Source: CAVOJY01 sp963696405 (GTDB lineage Bacteria > Chloroflexota > Limnocylindria > Limnocylindrales > CSP1-4). Taken from it: 64,000 bases of DNA. The notes under the pieces were generated by a model that searched no databases, was not told the DNA's origin, and saw only the letters and a program-made list of their open reading frames with translations. The stretch is taken from assembly GCA_963696405.1 (NCBI GenBank), contig CAVOJY010000004.1:124001-188000 (forward strand). The letters run 5' to 3'. Positions 41,828 through 51,179 of this stretch are shown one piece after another (position 1 is the first letter of the stretch; every line of letters starts with the position of its first letter). Both the position numbers and the translations under genes were made by a program.

Positions 41828-42907
41828 ATGTTCGTCGTGATGGCGGTGAGCGCGACGCCGCAGGAGGTCGACGCGGTGGAGTCGTTCATCGTCGCCGAAG
41901 GGCTCCAGTCGTACCCGCACCGAGGCGCCGAGCGGGTCGTCATCGCCGTGGTCGGCGAAGTGGGCGGCCACCGCGAACGGCTCATCGGCCGGCTCTCCAT
42001 GATGCCCGGGGTAGACACGGTCACCCCGATCAGCCGCCCGTTCAAGCTCACGAGCCGGGAGTTCCACCCCGAGGACACGGTCATCCGGGTGGGCGGGGCG
42101 ACGGTCGGTGACGGGTCGCTCACGGTCATGGCCGGACCGTGCTCGGTCGAGGGCCGCGACCAGCTCCTGGAGGTCGCCCGTTTCGTGGCCGCGAACGGCG
42201 CGACCATCCTGCGGGGCGGCGCCTTCAAGCCCCGGACCAGCCCGTACACCTTCCAGGGCCTGGGCGTCGAGGCCCTGCGTTACCTGCAGGAGGCCGGGCG
42301 CGAGACCGGGCTCCCCGTGATCACCGAGGTCATGGAGCCCGGGCAGGTGGACATCGTGGCCCTCTACGCCGACATCCTGCAGATCGGCACGCGCAACATG
42401 CAGAACTACTCGCTTCTCCAGGCGGTCGGCCGCGCGGAGAAGCCGGTCATGCTGAAGCGCGGCTACGGCGCCACGATCGAGGAGTGGCTCATGGCTGCCG
42501 AGTACATCGTCAGCGCGGGCAACCCGAACGTCATCATGTGCGAGCGCGGCATCCGGACCTTCGAGACGTACACGCGCAACACGCTCGATATCTCGGCGGT
42601 GCCCCTCCTCCACCACCTCACCCACCTGCCCGTGGTGGTGGACCCGTCGCACGCGACCGGGAAGCGGTGGCTCGTGAAGCCGCTCGCGCTGGCGGGCGTG
42701 GCCGCCGGGGCCGACGGGATCATGGTCGAGGTGCACCCGCACCCCGACGACGCGCTCTCGGACGGCGAGCAGTCCCTCGCGCCGGATGGGTTCCGCGACC
42801 TGATGGACGCCCTGACCGCCGTGCACGAGCACGTCGGCGGCCTCCACCGCGATTCGGCGCTTCCCGCCTCCGCGCTGCGGATCGGCGGGGATGCCCGGAA
42901 GCACTGA
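41828..42907 (+). CDS. aroF: 3-deoxy-7-phosphoheptulonate (DAHP) synthase, type I beta
   Basis: First step of the shikimate pathway: phosphoenolpyruvate plus erythrose-4-phosphate. 359 residues. A ferredoxin-like regulatory domain (about residues 1-75) precedes the catalytic barrel with MAGPCSVEGRDQL, RGGAFKPRTSPYTFQGLG, ILQIGTRNMQNYSLLQ and VVVDPSHATGKRWLVKPLA. The N-terminal domain is the feedback-control module known from the Thermotoga enzyme, so the gene may be controlled both by attenuation and by product inhibition. ATG 41828 has GGAGAG directly upstream. First structural gene of the operon. Confidence 0.95.
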   Translation: MFVVMAVSATPQEVDAVESFIVAEGLQSYPHRGAERVVIAVVGEVGGHRERLIGRLSMMPGVDTVTPISRPFKLTSREFHPEDTVIRVGGATVGDGSLTVMAGPCSVEGRDQLLEVARFVAANGATILRGGAFKPRTSPYTFQGLGVEALRYLQEAGRETGLPVITEVMEPGQVDIVALYADILQIGTRNMQNYSLLQAVGRAEKPVMLKRGYGATIEEWLMAAEYIVSAGNPNVIMCERGIRTFETYTRNTLDISAVPLLHHLTHLPVVVDPSHATGKRWLVKPLALAGVAAGADGIMVEVHPHPDDALSDGEQSLAPDGFRDLMDALTAVHEHVGGLHRDSALPASALRIGGDARKH

Positions 42908-44320
42908 CACGGCTGTGCAACCGCCGCCCTCCGGGGATGTCGTGCGCGTCCGCCAGGCGTCGCGCCTGCGCGGCCGGCTGCGCCTGCCGGGGGACAAGTC
43001 GATCACCCACCGGGCGCTCATCCTCGCCGCCCTGGCCGGCGGCGAGTGCCGGATTCTCGATGGATCGGACGGCCTGGACTGCAACAGCACGGCGGCGATC
43101 CTCGAGGCGCTCGGGGCCGAGGTCGCGCGGATGGAGCCGGCCGACGGTGGGCGCGTGGACCGCCTCGTCCGGTCGCCGGGCCGGGCGGGTCTGCGCCAGC
43201 CGTCCGGCCTCCTGGACGCGGGCAACTCGGGGACCACGCTCCGGCTCATGGCCGGCGTGCTTGCCGGCCTGCCGATGGAGGCGATCCTCGACGGCGACGC
43301 TTCATTGCGACGCCGTCCGGTGGCCCGTATCATCGATCCGCTGCGCCGCATGGGCGCAACGCTCAGTGCTCGCGCCTCCGACACGCTCCCGCCGCTCACC
43401 ATCGTCGGGCGCTCTCCGCTCCGGGCCATTGACCACCGGACACCCGTTCCCAGCGCCCAGGTCAAGTCGGCCGTTCTTCTCGCCGGGCTGGCCGCGGAGG
43501 GGACCGTCACCGTGCGGGAGGCGGTCGCGACGCGCGACCACACGGAGCGGATGCTCGCCGCGAGGGGCGTCGAAGTGTCGTCCACGGGCGGCGTTCGTCC
43601 GCGGGGGGCGTGTCGTCCAATGGGAGCGTTTCGTCCACCGGGGGCGCGGAGGAGTGGGTCATCACCATGGAGGGCGGGCAGCCAGTGCTTCCCCGAGATG
43701 AGCGGATCCCCGGTGACGTGTCGGCGGCTGCCTTCTGGCTCATTGCCGGCGCATGCCACCCCGACGCCGACCTCGAGATCGCCGGTGCCGGGGTCAACCC
43801 GACGCGTCGCGCGGTCATCGACCTCCTGCGGGCGATGGGCGCGGACATCCTGGAGCAGCCCGCCGCGGCCGGGGGAAGCGAGCCGATGGCGGATCTCCGT
43901 GTCCGGTCCAGCCGTCTCGAGGCGATCGAGATCGGTCCGGCCGACGTGGCGCGGGCGATCGACGAGATTCCCGCCCTTTGCCTGGCGGCCGCCTGCGCGA
44001 GCGGGACGACCCGCATCCGCGGCGCCGGCGAGCTGCGCGCCAAGGAGAGCGACCGGATCGCGGGGATCGCCGAGGGGCTCGCGGCACTCGGCGCCCGGGT
44101 CGAGGTGGACGGCGACGATCTCGCCATCCACGGCGGCGCGGGTCTGCCCACTTTCGGTCTCCGCGGAACCACGACCCGCAGTCACGACGACCACCGCCTC
44201 GCCATGGTCTTCGCTATCGCCGGCCTCCTGGCGGCCGGCGAGACCCTCATCGACGGCGCCGCCTCGGCCGCCGTGTCCTACCCGGGCTTCTTCACCGACC
44301 TCGAAAGGGTGCGCGCATGA
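42891..44320 (+). CDS. aroA: EPSP synthase (frameshifted)
   Basis: 3-phosphoshikimate 1-carboxyvinyltransferase, sixth step of the pathway. N-terminal half: RLPGDKSITHRALILAALA, LDAGNSGTTLRLMAGVLAGL, VPSAQVKSAVLLAGLAAEGT. C-terminal half in the next frame: ISAAAFWLIAG-type start of strand (DVSAAAFWLIAGACHPDA), LRAKESDRIAGIAEGLAALG and SHDDHRLAMVFAIAG. A single missing T near 43594 explains the switch; restored length is 476. An 18-bp tandem repeat lies at the switch. The start overlaps aroF by 17 bases (GTG 42915 is an alternative); the stop overlaps aroE by 4. Confidence 0.9.
43575..43645 (+). repeat. 18-bp tandem repeat in aroA containing the frameshift
   Basis: Four units encode VSSTGG, VSSAGG, VSSNGS, VSSTGG once a T is added to the second unit at 43594-43595. 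The repeat forms a low-complexity Ser/Gly insert just past the middle of EPSP synthase. Confidence 0.75.
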
Positions 44321-46632
44321 CCAAGCGAGTCCTTCTCATCGGCCATCCCGTCGCCCATTCGTACTCCGCCTTCATGCAGCAGGCGGCCTTCGACGCCCTC
44401 GGCATCGATGCGCGCTACGAGCTGGTGGAGACGACGGTTGCCGCACTCCCGGAGCGGATCGAGGAGCTTCGGAACGACGAGTTCCTGGGGGCCAACGTCA
44501 CGATCCCCCACAAGGAGCGGGTCGCCACGCTGGTGGACCGCCTGACCGAAGACGCCCATGCCACGGGGGCGGTGAACACCATCTCGAAGGACGGGCACAA
44601 GCTCGTCGGCCACAACACGGACGTGCCTGCCTTCCGCGATGCGCTCGATGTCCTGATCGGCAAGCAGAAGATGCCCCGGGCGGCGGTCGTCCTCGGCGCC
44701 GGCGGCGGCGCGCGTGCGGTGGTGCACGCCCTCATCACCCTGGGCTTCCAGCGCGTCACCGTCTTCAACCGGCACCTCCACCGCGGCGAGGCCCTCGTCC
44801 GGCATTTCGGGCGGAGCGCGGCGCACATGGAGCTGAAGGCAATGCCGTGGCACGAATCGGTCATCGAATCGGAGCTGTCGAAGACCAAGGTGCTCATCAA
44901 CGCGACCTCGGTAGGCTTGGCCTCCGACGAATCGCCCATCCCGGGCGAGGTGATTCCGCCGGAACTCCTCGTGATGGACCTGGTCTACAACCCGCCGGAG
45001 ACGCGCCTCCTCCGCGACGCCGCCGCCGCCGGTGCGTCCGCCCTCCAGAACGGCGAGTTCATGCTCCTCCGGCAGGGCGCCTTCGCCTTCGAGCTGTGGA
45101 CGGGCCAGCCGGCGCCCGTCGAGCTGATGCGCGAGCAGCTCGAGGTGGCGCGGTCGGCGAGCGCCGGGTGGGACAAGGAGGACGCCGACGAGTCCGGGGG
45201 CGGGGCGGGTGAAGCCGGCGGGACCGCCGCGGGTGGCGTGGGGGCGGGCCGGGCCGCCGCGCGCGGGGGACAGCGCGTAGGCGCAGGCGAACCGCCGATG
45301 TCCGCCCTGCGGTTCCTCACGGCCGGCGAGTCGCACGGCCCTGCCCTTGGCGTCATCCTCGAAGGGCTGCCGGCCGGGATCCCGGTATCGGCCGAGGCGA
45401 TCGCGCGCGATCTCGCGCGGCGACAGCTCGGGTACGGCCGGGGCGCGCGGATGGCCATCGAACAGGACCGCGCGGAGATCCTGGGCGGCGTTCGCCACGG
45501 GCGCACCCTGGGCTCGCCGGTCCACCTCGTCGTCCGCAACCGCGACTGGGAGAACTGGACCCGCGTCATGCAGGTCGAAGAGCTGTCGCCCGAGGAGGCC
45601 GCGGAGCTGGCGGCGCTCGCCGAGGGAGGGAACCGGCGCGCGATGCCGGTCACGCGGGTCCGCCCCGGGCACGCCGACCTCGCCGGTGCACTGAAGTACG
45701 GGTTCGACGACGTCCGCAACGTGCTGGAGCGCGCGAGCGCCCGAGAGACGGCGATGCGGGTCGCCGCCGGTGCCGTCTGCCGGGCCTTCCTTCACGAGCT
45801 CGGGGTGGAGGCGTGGAGCTTCACGGCCGAGGTCGGCGGCGCGGCGATGGACCCGGCCCGGTCGACACGGACGCGCGAGGAGACCGAGGGGAGCCCGCTT
45901 CGCTGCCCCGATCCGGCCGGCGAGGCGGCGATGATCGCGCGGATCGACGAGGCCCGGTCGCGCGGCGACACGGTCGGTGGCGTGTTCGAGGTGGTCGTCA
46001 CCGGGGTCCCCGTCGGACTCGGGAGCCACGTCCACTGGGACCGCCGGCTGGACGGCCGGCTGGCGGGGGCGATCTGCTCGATCCACGCCGTCAAGGGGGT
46101 CGAGTTCGGGCTCGGGTTCGAGCAGACGCGACGGCTCGGGTCGGAGGTGCACGACATCATCGAGGGCATCGGCGAGTCGCGCTGGACGCACCGGACGAAC
46201 CGCGCCGGGGGGCTGACCGGCGGCATCTCGAACGGCGAACCGATCGTGGTGCGGGGCGCGGTCAAGCCGATCTCCACGCTTGCCCGCCCGCTTCCCTCCG
46301 CCGATCTCCTCACCGGCGAGCCGGTCGAAACCGCGCACTACGAGCGCAGCGACATCAGCGTCGTGCCCGCCGCGGGCGTCATCGGCGAGGCCATGGTCCT
46401 GCTGGTGCTGGCGGACGCCGTCCTCGAGAAGTTCGGCGGCGACTCGCTCGACGAGATCCGAGACAGCGTGGCGCGATCGCGTGCGACGATGACCAGCGGG
46501 AGCGGTCGCCGCGGGGGTGCGCGCCGCGGGGGCGCCCGGACCGGTGCCGCGAGCGCGCCAACCCCGGGAGCGGGTCCGTCCGAAGGCGACCCCGAGCCGT
46601 CCGAGCCCTCCGGGAACGGCGGGGACGGCTAG
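44317..46632 (+). CDS. aroE-aroC: fused shikimate dehydrogenase - chorismate synthase
   Basis: One uninterrupted 771-codon frame. Residues 1-285 are AroE: substrate site SYSAFMQQAAFDAL, catalytic Lys66 in NVTIPHKE, Asp102 in GHNTDVPAF and the NADP loop VLGAGGGARAVV. A ~40-residue Gly/Ala linker follows. AroC begins at Met 45298 (LTAGESHGPALGVILEGLPA, then GRGARMAIEQDRAEILGG and ARETAMRVAAGAVC) and ends in a basic, disordered tail. The fusion joins steps four and seven. There is no stop and no ribosome site before 45298, so a fused product is likely, although an indel that removed a stop cannot be excluded. ATGA overlap with aroA. Confidence 0.85.
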   Translation: MTKRVLLIGHPVAHSYSAFMQQAAFDALGIDARYELVETTVAALPERIEELRNDEFLGANVTIPHKERVATLVDRLTEDAHATGAVNTISKDGHKLVGHNTDVPAFRDALDVLIGKQKMPRAAVVLGAGGGARAVVHALITLGFQRVTVFNRHLHRGEALVRHFGRSAAHMELKAMPWHESVIESELSKTKVLINATSVGLASDESPIPGEVIPPELLVMDLVYNPPETRLLRDAAAAGASALQNGEFMLLRQGAFAFELWTGQPAPVELMREQLEVARSASAGWDKEDADESGGGAGEAGGTAAGGVGAGRAAARGGQRVGAGEPPMSALRFLTAGESHGPALGVILEGLPAGIPVSAEAIARDLARRQLGYGRGARMAIEQDRAEILGGVRHGRTLGSPVHLVVRNRDWENWTRVMQVEELSPEEAAELAALAEGGNRRAMPVTRVRPGHADLAGALKYGFDDVRNVLERASARETAMRVAAGAVCRAFLHELGVEAWSFTAEVGGAAMDPARSTRTREETEGSPLRCPDPAGEAAMIARIDEARSRGDTVGGVFEVVVTGVPVGLGSHVHWDRRLDGRLAGAICSIHAVKGVEFGLGFEQTRRLGSEVHDIIEGIGESRWTHRTNRAGGLTGGISNGEPIVVRGAVKPISTLARPLPSADLLTGEPVETAHYERSDISVVPAAGVIGEAMVLLVLADAVLEKFGGDSLDEIRDSVARSRATMTSGSGRRGGARRGGARTGAASAPTPGAGPSEGDPEPSEPSGNGGDG

Positions 46633-46654
46633 GGCCTGGCTGCGGGATCAATCG

Positions 46655-48295
46655 ATGGACCTGGTTCTGATCGGGCCCCCGGGAAGCGGCAAGAGCGCCG
46701 TGGGGCGCAGGCTGGCCGCCCACCACGGCGTTCCCTTCATCGACCTGGATGACGCCATCGAGGAGGCTGCCGGGCGGCCGATCCCGGCCATCTTCGAAGC
46801 CGAGGGCGAGGCCGGGTTCCGGGTGCGCGAGCGGGCGGCGATCGCCGCCCTCGGCCCACCCGACCCGGGCCGGGGCACGCTCCGGCGGATCGTCGCGGCG
46901 GGCGGCGGTGCCATCGTCGACCCGCGGAGCCGCTGGCACCTGTTCCGCGGCCGGCGGGTGGTCGCGCTCGAGGCGCCGCCGGACGTGCTCATCCGCCGCC
47001 TGCGGGGCGGGCCCGTGCGGCCCCTGCTGGCCGGCCGTGATCCTGTAGAGCGGCTCCGGGATCTTCTCGCGGCCCGCGAGCGCTTCTACGCGGCCGGCAC
47101 GCGGATCGATGGGACCGGCAGCGTCATCCGGGTCGTCGGGCGCCTCGAGGCGTTCCTCCGCGAGGAGCACCCGCCCGGGACGCGCCTGCTGCTCGCCTCA
47201 ACCCGGATCGGGACCCACGTCCTCGGAGAGAGCAACGCCGTGCCCGCGCTCCTCGACAGCCTCGCGGACCTGGGAGCGCGTCGCGTCGCGGTCGTCTCGG
47301 AACCTCGCGCCTGGGAGCTCCATGGCGGGCGGATTGCAGCCGGCCTGGGGGGCGCCGGGCTCGACGTGGAGACGGTTCTCATCCCGAGAGGAGAGGCCGC
47401 CAAGACGCTCGCCGTGCATGCCCGTCTCGTGCGAGAGCTGGCGCGCCGCCGTCTCGAGCGGAACGACCCCCTCGTCGCCATCGGGGGCGGAGCGCTCGGC
47501 GACGCCGCCGGGTTCGCGGCCGCCACGTACCTGCGCGGGGTGCCCATGATCCATGTGCCCACCACGCTGGTGGCCCAGATCGACTCCGCCATCGGCGGCA
47601 AGACCGCGGTGGACATCCCCGAGGGCAAGAACCTTGTCGGCGCCTTCCACCAGCCGGCGGCGGTGATCATCGACATCGCCATGCTCGCCACGCTCCCCGT
47701 CCGACAGCGCCGGGCCGCGCTGGGCGAGGCGATCAAGTACGCCGCTCTTGGCGACGAGCGCCTGTTCGACCTCCTCGACGAGGAGGCGAGCGGAATCGCC
47801 CGGGGTGACGATCGCGAGGTCTCCTCCGGCGCCGTGGCCGAGCTGGTCGAACGGTGCGCCTGGGCGAAGGTCGAGATCGTCACCGGCGACGAGCGCGACC
47901 AAGCCGGACGGATGGTCCTCAACCTGGGCCATTCGATCGGCCACGCCATCGAGGGCGCCGCAGGCTACGGGCGGATCCTCCACGGCGAGGCGGTCGCCCA
48001 TGGGCTCCGGGGCGCGCTGGCCGTCGGTCTCGCCATGGGCATCACTACGCCGCGCCGGGCCGGCCGGATCGAGCGGCTGCTCACCGCCGTCGGGCTGGCG
48101 CAGCAGCCGCCGGGCGTGGCGGCGGATGCGGTCCGCGACCTGCTGCAGCGTGACAAGAAGCATGCGGGTGGCCGGCTGCGCTGGGTTCTGCCGGTCGAAT
48201 CGGGTGTGGTCGTCCGCTCAGACGTCCCCGCCAAGGCGGTTGAGGCGGGCCTTGCCGCCGCGCTCGGCGCCATCCGCCAGGGAGATCTCGCATGA
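46655..48295 (+). CDS. aroKB: fused shikimate kinase - 3-dehydroquinate synthase
   Basis: 546 residues. Residues 1-165 are shikimate kinase (Walker A LIGPPGSGKSAVGRRLA, DLDDAIEEAAG, VAAGGGAIVDPR). Residues ~175-546 are AroB (NAD site and IGGGALGDAAGFAAATYLRG, VPTTLVAQIDSAIGGKTAVD, MVLNLGHSIGHAIEG). It performs steps five and two. AroKB fusions are known, for example in Thermotoga. ATG 46655, 22 bases after the aroEC stop; the stop overlaps the next start. Confidence 0.95.
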   Translation: MDLVLIGPPGSGKSAVGRRLAAHHGVPFIDLDDAIEEAAGRPIPAIFEAEGEAGFRVRERAAIAALGPPDPGRGTLRRIVAAGGGAIVDPRSRWHLFRGRRVVALEAPPDVLIRRLRGGPVRPLLAGRDPVERLRDLLAARERFYAAGTRIDGTGSVIRVVGRLEAFLREEHPPGTRLLLASTRIGTHVLGESNAVPALLDSLADLGARRVAVVSEPRAWELHGGRIAAGLGGAGLDVETVLIPRGEAAKTLAVHARLVRELARRRLERNDPLVAIGGGALGDAAGFAAATYLRGVPMIHVPTTLVAQIDSAIGGKTAVDIPEGKNLVGAFHQPAAVIIDIAMLATLPVRQRRAALGEAIKYAALGDERLFDLLDEEASGIARGDDREVSSGAVAELVERCAWAKVEIVTGDERDQAGRMVLNLGHSIGHAIEGAAGYGRILHGEAVAHGLRGALAVGLAMGITTPRRAGRIERLLTAVGLAQQPPGVAADAVRDLLQRDKKHAGGRLRWVLPVESGVVVRSDVPAKAVEAGLAAALGAIRQGDLA

Positions 48296-48777
48296 CCAGC
48301 GACGACCGCATCCTCCGGGTCCTCGTCCTCCAGGGACCGAACCTCAACCTGCTCGGGACCCGGGAGCCCGGGATCTACGGGCGCCAGACGATGGTCGAGA
48401 TCCACGAGGAGCTGTTGGCCCGCGCCACGGAACTCGGCGTGGACATCGCGTTCTTCCAGTCGAACCACGAGGGCCAGCTCATCGACTGGATCCAGGAGCA
48501 CGAGTACGACGCCGCGATGGTGAACGCCGCGGGCCTCACGCACACGAGCGTGGCGCTGCGCGACGCGCTCCTCGCCGTCGGGCTGCCGTTCATCGAGGTC
48601 CACCTCTCCGATCCCTCGAGGCGCGAGCCGTTCCGGCACGTCAACTTCCTCGCCGACATCGCCCTCGAGTCGATCGTGGGGCTCGGCGCCCGGGGGTACA
48701 TGCTCGCGCTCGAATCGCTCGTGAGGCGCTGGAACGAGGGAACGTTGCCGTCGCCGGAGGGCGTGAAACATGGCTAG
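48292..48777 (+). CDS. aroQ: type II 3-dehydroquinate dehydratase
   Basis: 161 residues, third step. GPNLNLLGTREPGIYG with the catalytic Tyr, FFQSNHEGQLIDWI, VNAAGLTHTSVALRDAL and IEVHLSDPSRREPFR are all intact. The ATG overlaps the aroKB stop by 4 bases. Confidence 0.97.
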   Translation: MTSDDRILRVLVLQGPNLNLLGTREPGIYGRQTMVEIHEELLARATELGVDIAFFQSNHEGQLIDWIQEHEYDAAMVNAAGLTHTSVALRDALLAVGLPFIEVHLSDPSRREPFRHVNFLADIALESIVGLGARGYMLALESLVRRWNEGTLPSPEGVKHG

Positions 48778-49174
48778 GCATTCCCGGGAAACGGCCGAGC
48801 CTGCCGGTGGGACGACGAAGCCGGCCGGTTTCGTCGGCGGTTCGACCGATCCGGATTCCCCGGGGCCCTCCCCCTCCCCTTCCCCCGAGCTGCGGCGGAT
48901 TCGTCGGCGCATCGACGCCATCGACCGGCGCATCGTCACCCTGCTGAGCGAACGAGCCGCTCTCGGCCTGGCCGCGGGCGAGGCGAAGCTCGCCGCCGGC
49001 CGGCGCGCTATTCGCGATCCGGAGCGCGAGCGTGCTGTCCTCGCGCAGATCGCCGCCGCGAACCCGGGCCCCCTCCCGGACGACGAGCTGCTCGCGATCT
49101 ACCGCCGCATCACATCCGCCACGCGCCGTCTCGAGTCGGCGGCTCGGCGCTCGAGGCACTCAGGACGGCAGTAG
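48770..49174 (+). CDS. chorismate mutase (AroQ class, monofunctional)
   Basis: 134 residues: a disordered Pro/Ser-rich start and an all-helical mutase domain from about residue 40 (LRRIRRRIDAIDRRIVTLLS, then AAGEAKLAAGRRAIRDPERE). The Arg and Lys of the active site are visible in those stretches. It converts chorismate to prephenate, committing flux to Phe and Tyr, which fits the Phe/Tyr leader peptide. The start overlaps aroQ by 8 bases. Last gene of the operon. Confidence 0.88.
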   Translation: MARHSRETAEPAGGTTKPAGFVGGSTDPDSPGPSPSPSPELRRIRRRIDAIDRRIVTLLSERAALGLAAGEAKLAAGRRAIRDPERERAVLAQIAAANPGPLPDDELLAIYRRITSATRRLESAARRSRHSGRQ

Positions 49175-49290
49175 TCGCACCGATCTTTCGATCAGCGCGC
49201 CTGGGCACCGGTCGTTTCCGCCAAACCGCCACGCGGCGAGCAGTACGTGGCGGCTTCACCGGCTGCGCCGTGCTCGAGACGTGACGACGT

Positions 49291-49311
49291 CCCGTCCCCA
49301 TCACGGACGGG
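49291..49311 (+). terminator. hairpin after the shikimate operon
   Basis: CCCGTCC and GGACGGG form a 7-bp stem with a 7-base loop, 117 bases past the chorismate mutase stop. No T-run follows. The rest of 49175-49435 shows nothing recognisable. Confidence 0.4.
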
Positions 49312-49435
49312 GATGATTCGTCGGTCGCGTGGCTCCTTGTGGACCACCGGACTGCCTCGCTCATCAGGCAACGCTCAGGGTTTGGCGTGATGGTGGAGCC
49401 GGGCCTGGCCGAGCCCGCGGTATGCTGGCCGGCGG

Positions 49436-50436
49436 ATGAAGAAGCTCATCAACGCGCCCGAGGCCCTCGTCGACGAGTCGCTTGCCGGGTTCGTCGCCGC
49501 CCACGCCGATCTCGTGAGGCTGGAGCCGCCGAACGTGGTCGTCCGCCGCGACGCGCCGCGGGCAGGGAAGGTCGGCGTGATCTCGGGCGGCGGCTCCGGG
49601 CACGAGCCGATGCACGGCGGGTACGTCGGGATGGGCATGCTCGACGCGGCCTGCCCGGGCGCCGTCTTCACCTCGCCGGTACCCGACCAGGTGCTCGCCG
49701 CCACAAAGGCCGTGGACGGCGGCGCCGGCGTCCTCCATATCGTGAAGAACTACACCGGCGACGTCATGAACTTCGAAATGGCCGCTGAGCTGTCCGGGGC
49801 CGAGGGGATCGAGGTCGCTTCGGTCGTCATGGCCGACGATGTCGCCGTCCGCGACTCCCTCTACACGGCAGGCCGACGGGGCGTCGGCGGGACGGTGCTC
49901 GCGGAGAAGATCGCCGGCGCGGCGGCCGAGGCGGGCGCGGACCTCGAGGCCTGCCGAGCGGTCTGCCAGAAGGTCCAGGACAACGTCCGCTCGATGGGCA
50001 TGGCCCTCACCAGCTGCACGGTCCCCGCCGCGGGGCGCCCCACGTTCGAGATCGCCGACGACGAGATGGAGATCGGGATCGGGATCCATGGCGAGCCGGG
50101 GCGCACGCGCATGAAGCTGGCGACGGCGGACGAGATCGTCGAGCATGCTTGCCGGTGCCGGTGCTCGACGACCTGCCGTTCCGCCGCGGCGACCTCGTGC
50201 TCGCCTTCGTGAACGGCATGGGCGGCACGCCGCTCATGGAGCTCTACGTGCTCTACCGGCACCTGGCCAGGCTGCTGTCCGGGCGGGGCATCTCCATCGC
50301 GCGGAGCCTCGTCGGCAACTACATCACCTCGCTGGAGATGGCGGGCTGCTCGATCACGCTGCTGCGCCTGGACGACGAGCTCACGAGGCTGTGGGACGCC
50401 CCGGTCCACACGCCGGCGCTGCGATGGGGAGCCTGA
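49436..50436 (+). CDS. dhaK: dihydroxyacetone kinase subunit DhaK (frameshifted)
   Basis: Binds dihydroxyacetone covalently. VISGGGSGHEPMHGGYVGMG, VLHIVKNYTGDVMNFEMAAE and IGIGIHGEPG, the last with the substrate-binding His, are in one frame. The final 95 residues (PVPVLDDLPFRRGDLVLAF, then NGMGGTPLMELY) are in another. One missing base near 50145-50155 explains it; the restored length of 333 is normal. It overlaps dhaL by 13 bases. Confidence 0.9.
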
Positions 50437-51095
50437 CCGTGGCGGACACCGGCAGCCGCGCCAACGCCGCGGTCACAACGGACGACCTGGCCAGGTTCGT
50501 GGAGCTGCTGGCGGCTCGCCTCGCCTCGGAGAAGGCCTACCTCACCAACCTTGACGCTGCCATCGGCGACGCGGACCACGGGATCAACATGGACCGCGGG
50601 TTCGCGGCCGTGGTGGCGAAGCTGCCCGAGCTGCGCGCCGCCGGGCCCGGTGCCCTGCTGAAGGGGGTGGGGATGACACTGATCTCCACGGTCGGGGGCG
50701 CTGCGGGGCCGCTGTACGGCACGTTCTTTCTGCGGGTCGCGGCCGTCATCGGCAACGAGGCCGAGGTGGAGCCCGAGCACCTGTCGGGCGCGATCCGCGC
50801 CGGGGTGAACGGCGTCGCGGAACGCGGGAAGACCCTGCCGGACGACAAGACGATGCTCGACGCCATGCTCCCGGCCGTGCACGCGATCGAGCGGGGTGTT
50901 GCGAACGGCGCCTGGCGCGATGGGCTGATCCACGCCGCCCACGCGGCGGCGGCCGGGCGCGACCGGGTCACCCCTCTCGTCGCCCGCAAGGGGCGCGCGT
51001 CGTACCTCGGCGAGCGCTCGGCCGGCCACCAGGACCCCGGCGCAACATCGGCGACGTACCTCTTCGAGGCGCTGCGGGACGCTCTCGCCGGCTGA
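50424..51095 (+). CDS. dhaL: dihydroxyacetone kinase ADP-binding subunit DhaL
   Basis: 223 residues, all-helical nucleotide-binding subunit. Metal-binding Asps in NLDAAIGDADHGINMDRGF, then GVGMTLISTVGGAAGPLYGTF, DDKTMLDAMLPA and the conserved end of ADP-loop region GRASYLGERSAGHQDPGATS. In PTS-type systems ADP bound here is rephosphorylated by DhaM, encoded 1.1 kb downstream. ATG 50424. Confidence 0.93.
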   Translation: MGSLTVADTGSRANAAVTTDDLARFVELLAARLASEKAYLTNLDAAIGDADHGINMDRGFAAVVAKLPELRAAGPGALLKGVGMTLISTVGGAAGPLYGTFFLRVAAVIGNEAEVEPEHLSGAIRAGVNGVAERGKTLPDDKTMLDAMLPAVHAIERGVANGAWRDGLIHAAHAAAAGRDRVTPLVARKGRASYLGERSAGHQDPGATSATYLFEALRDALAG

Positions 51096-51179
51096 CGGCC
51101 CAGGCAGGGATGGTGCCCGACGCGGAATGGCTTCGGCGTTCGCGCGATCGGCAGGCGTCGGGTTCGCGCAGAGGTCCGG

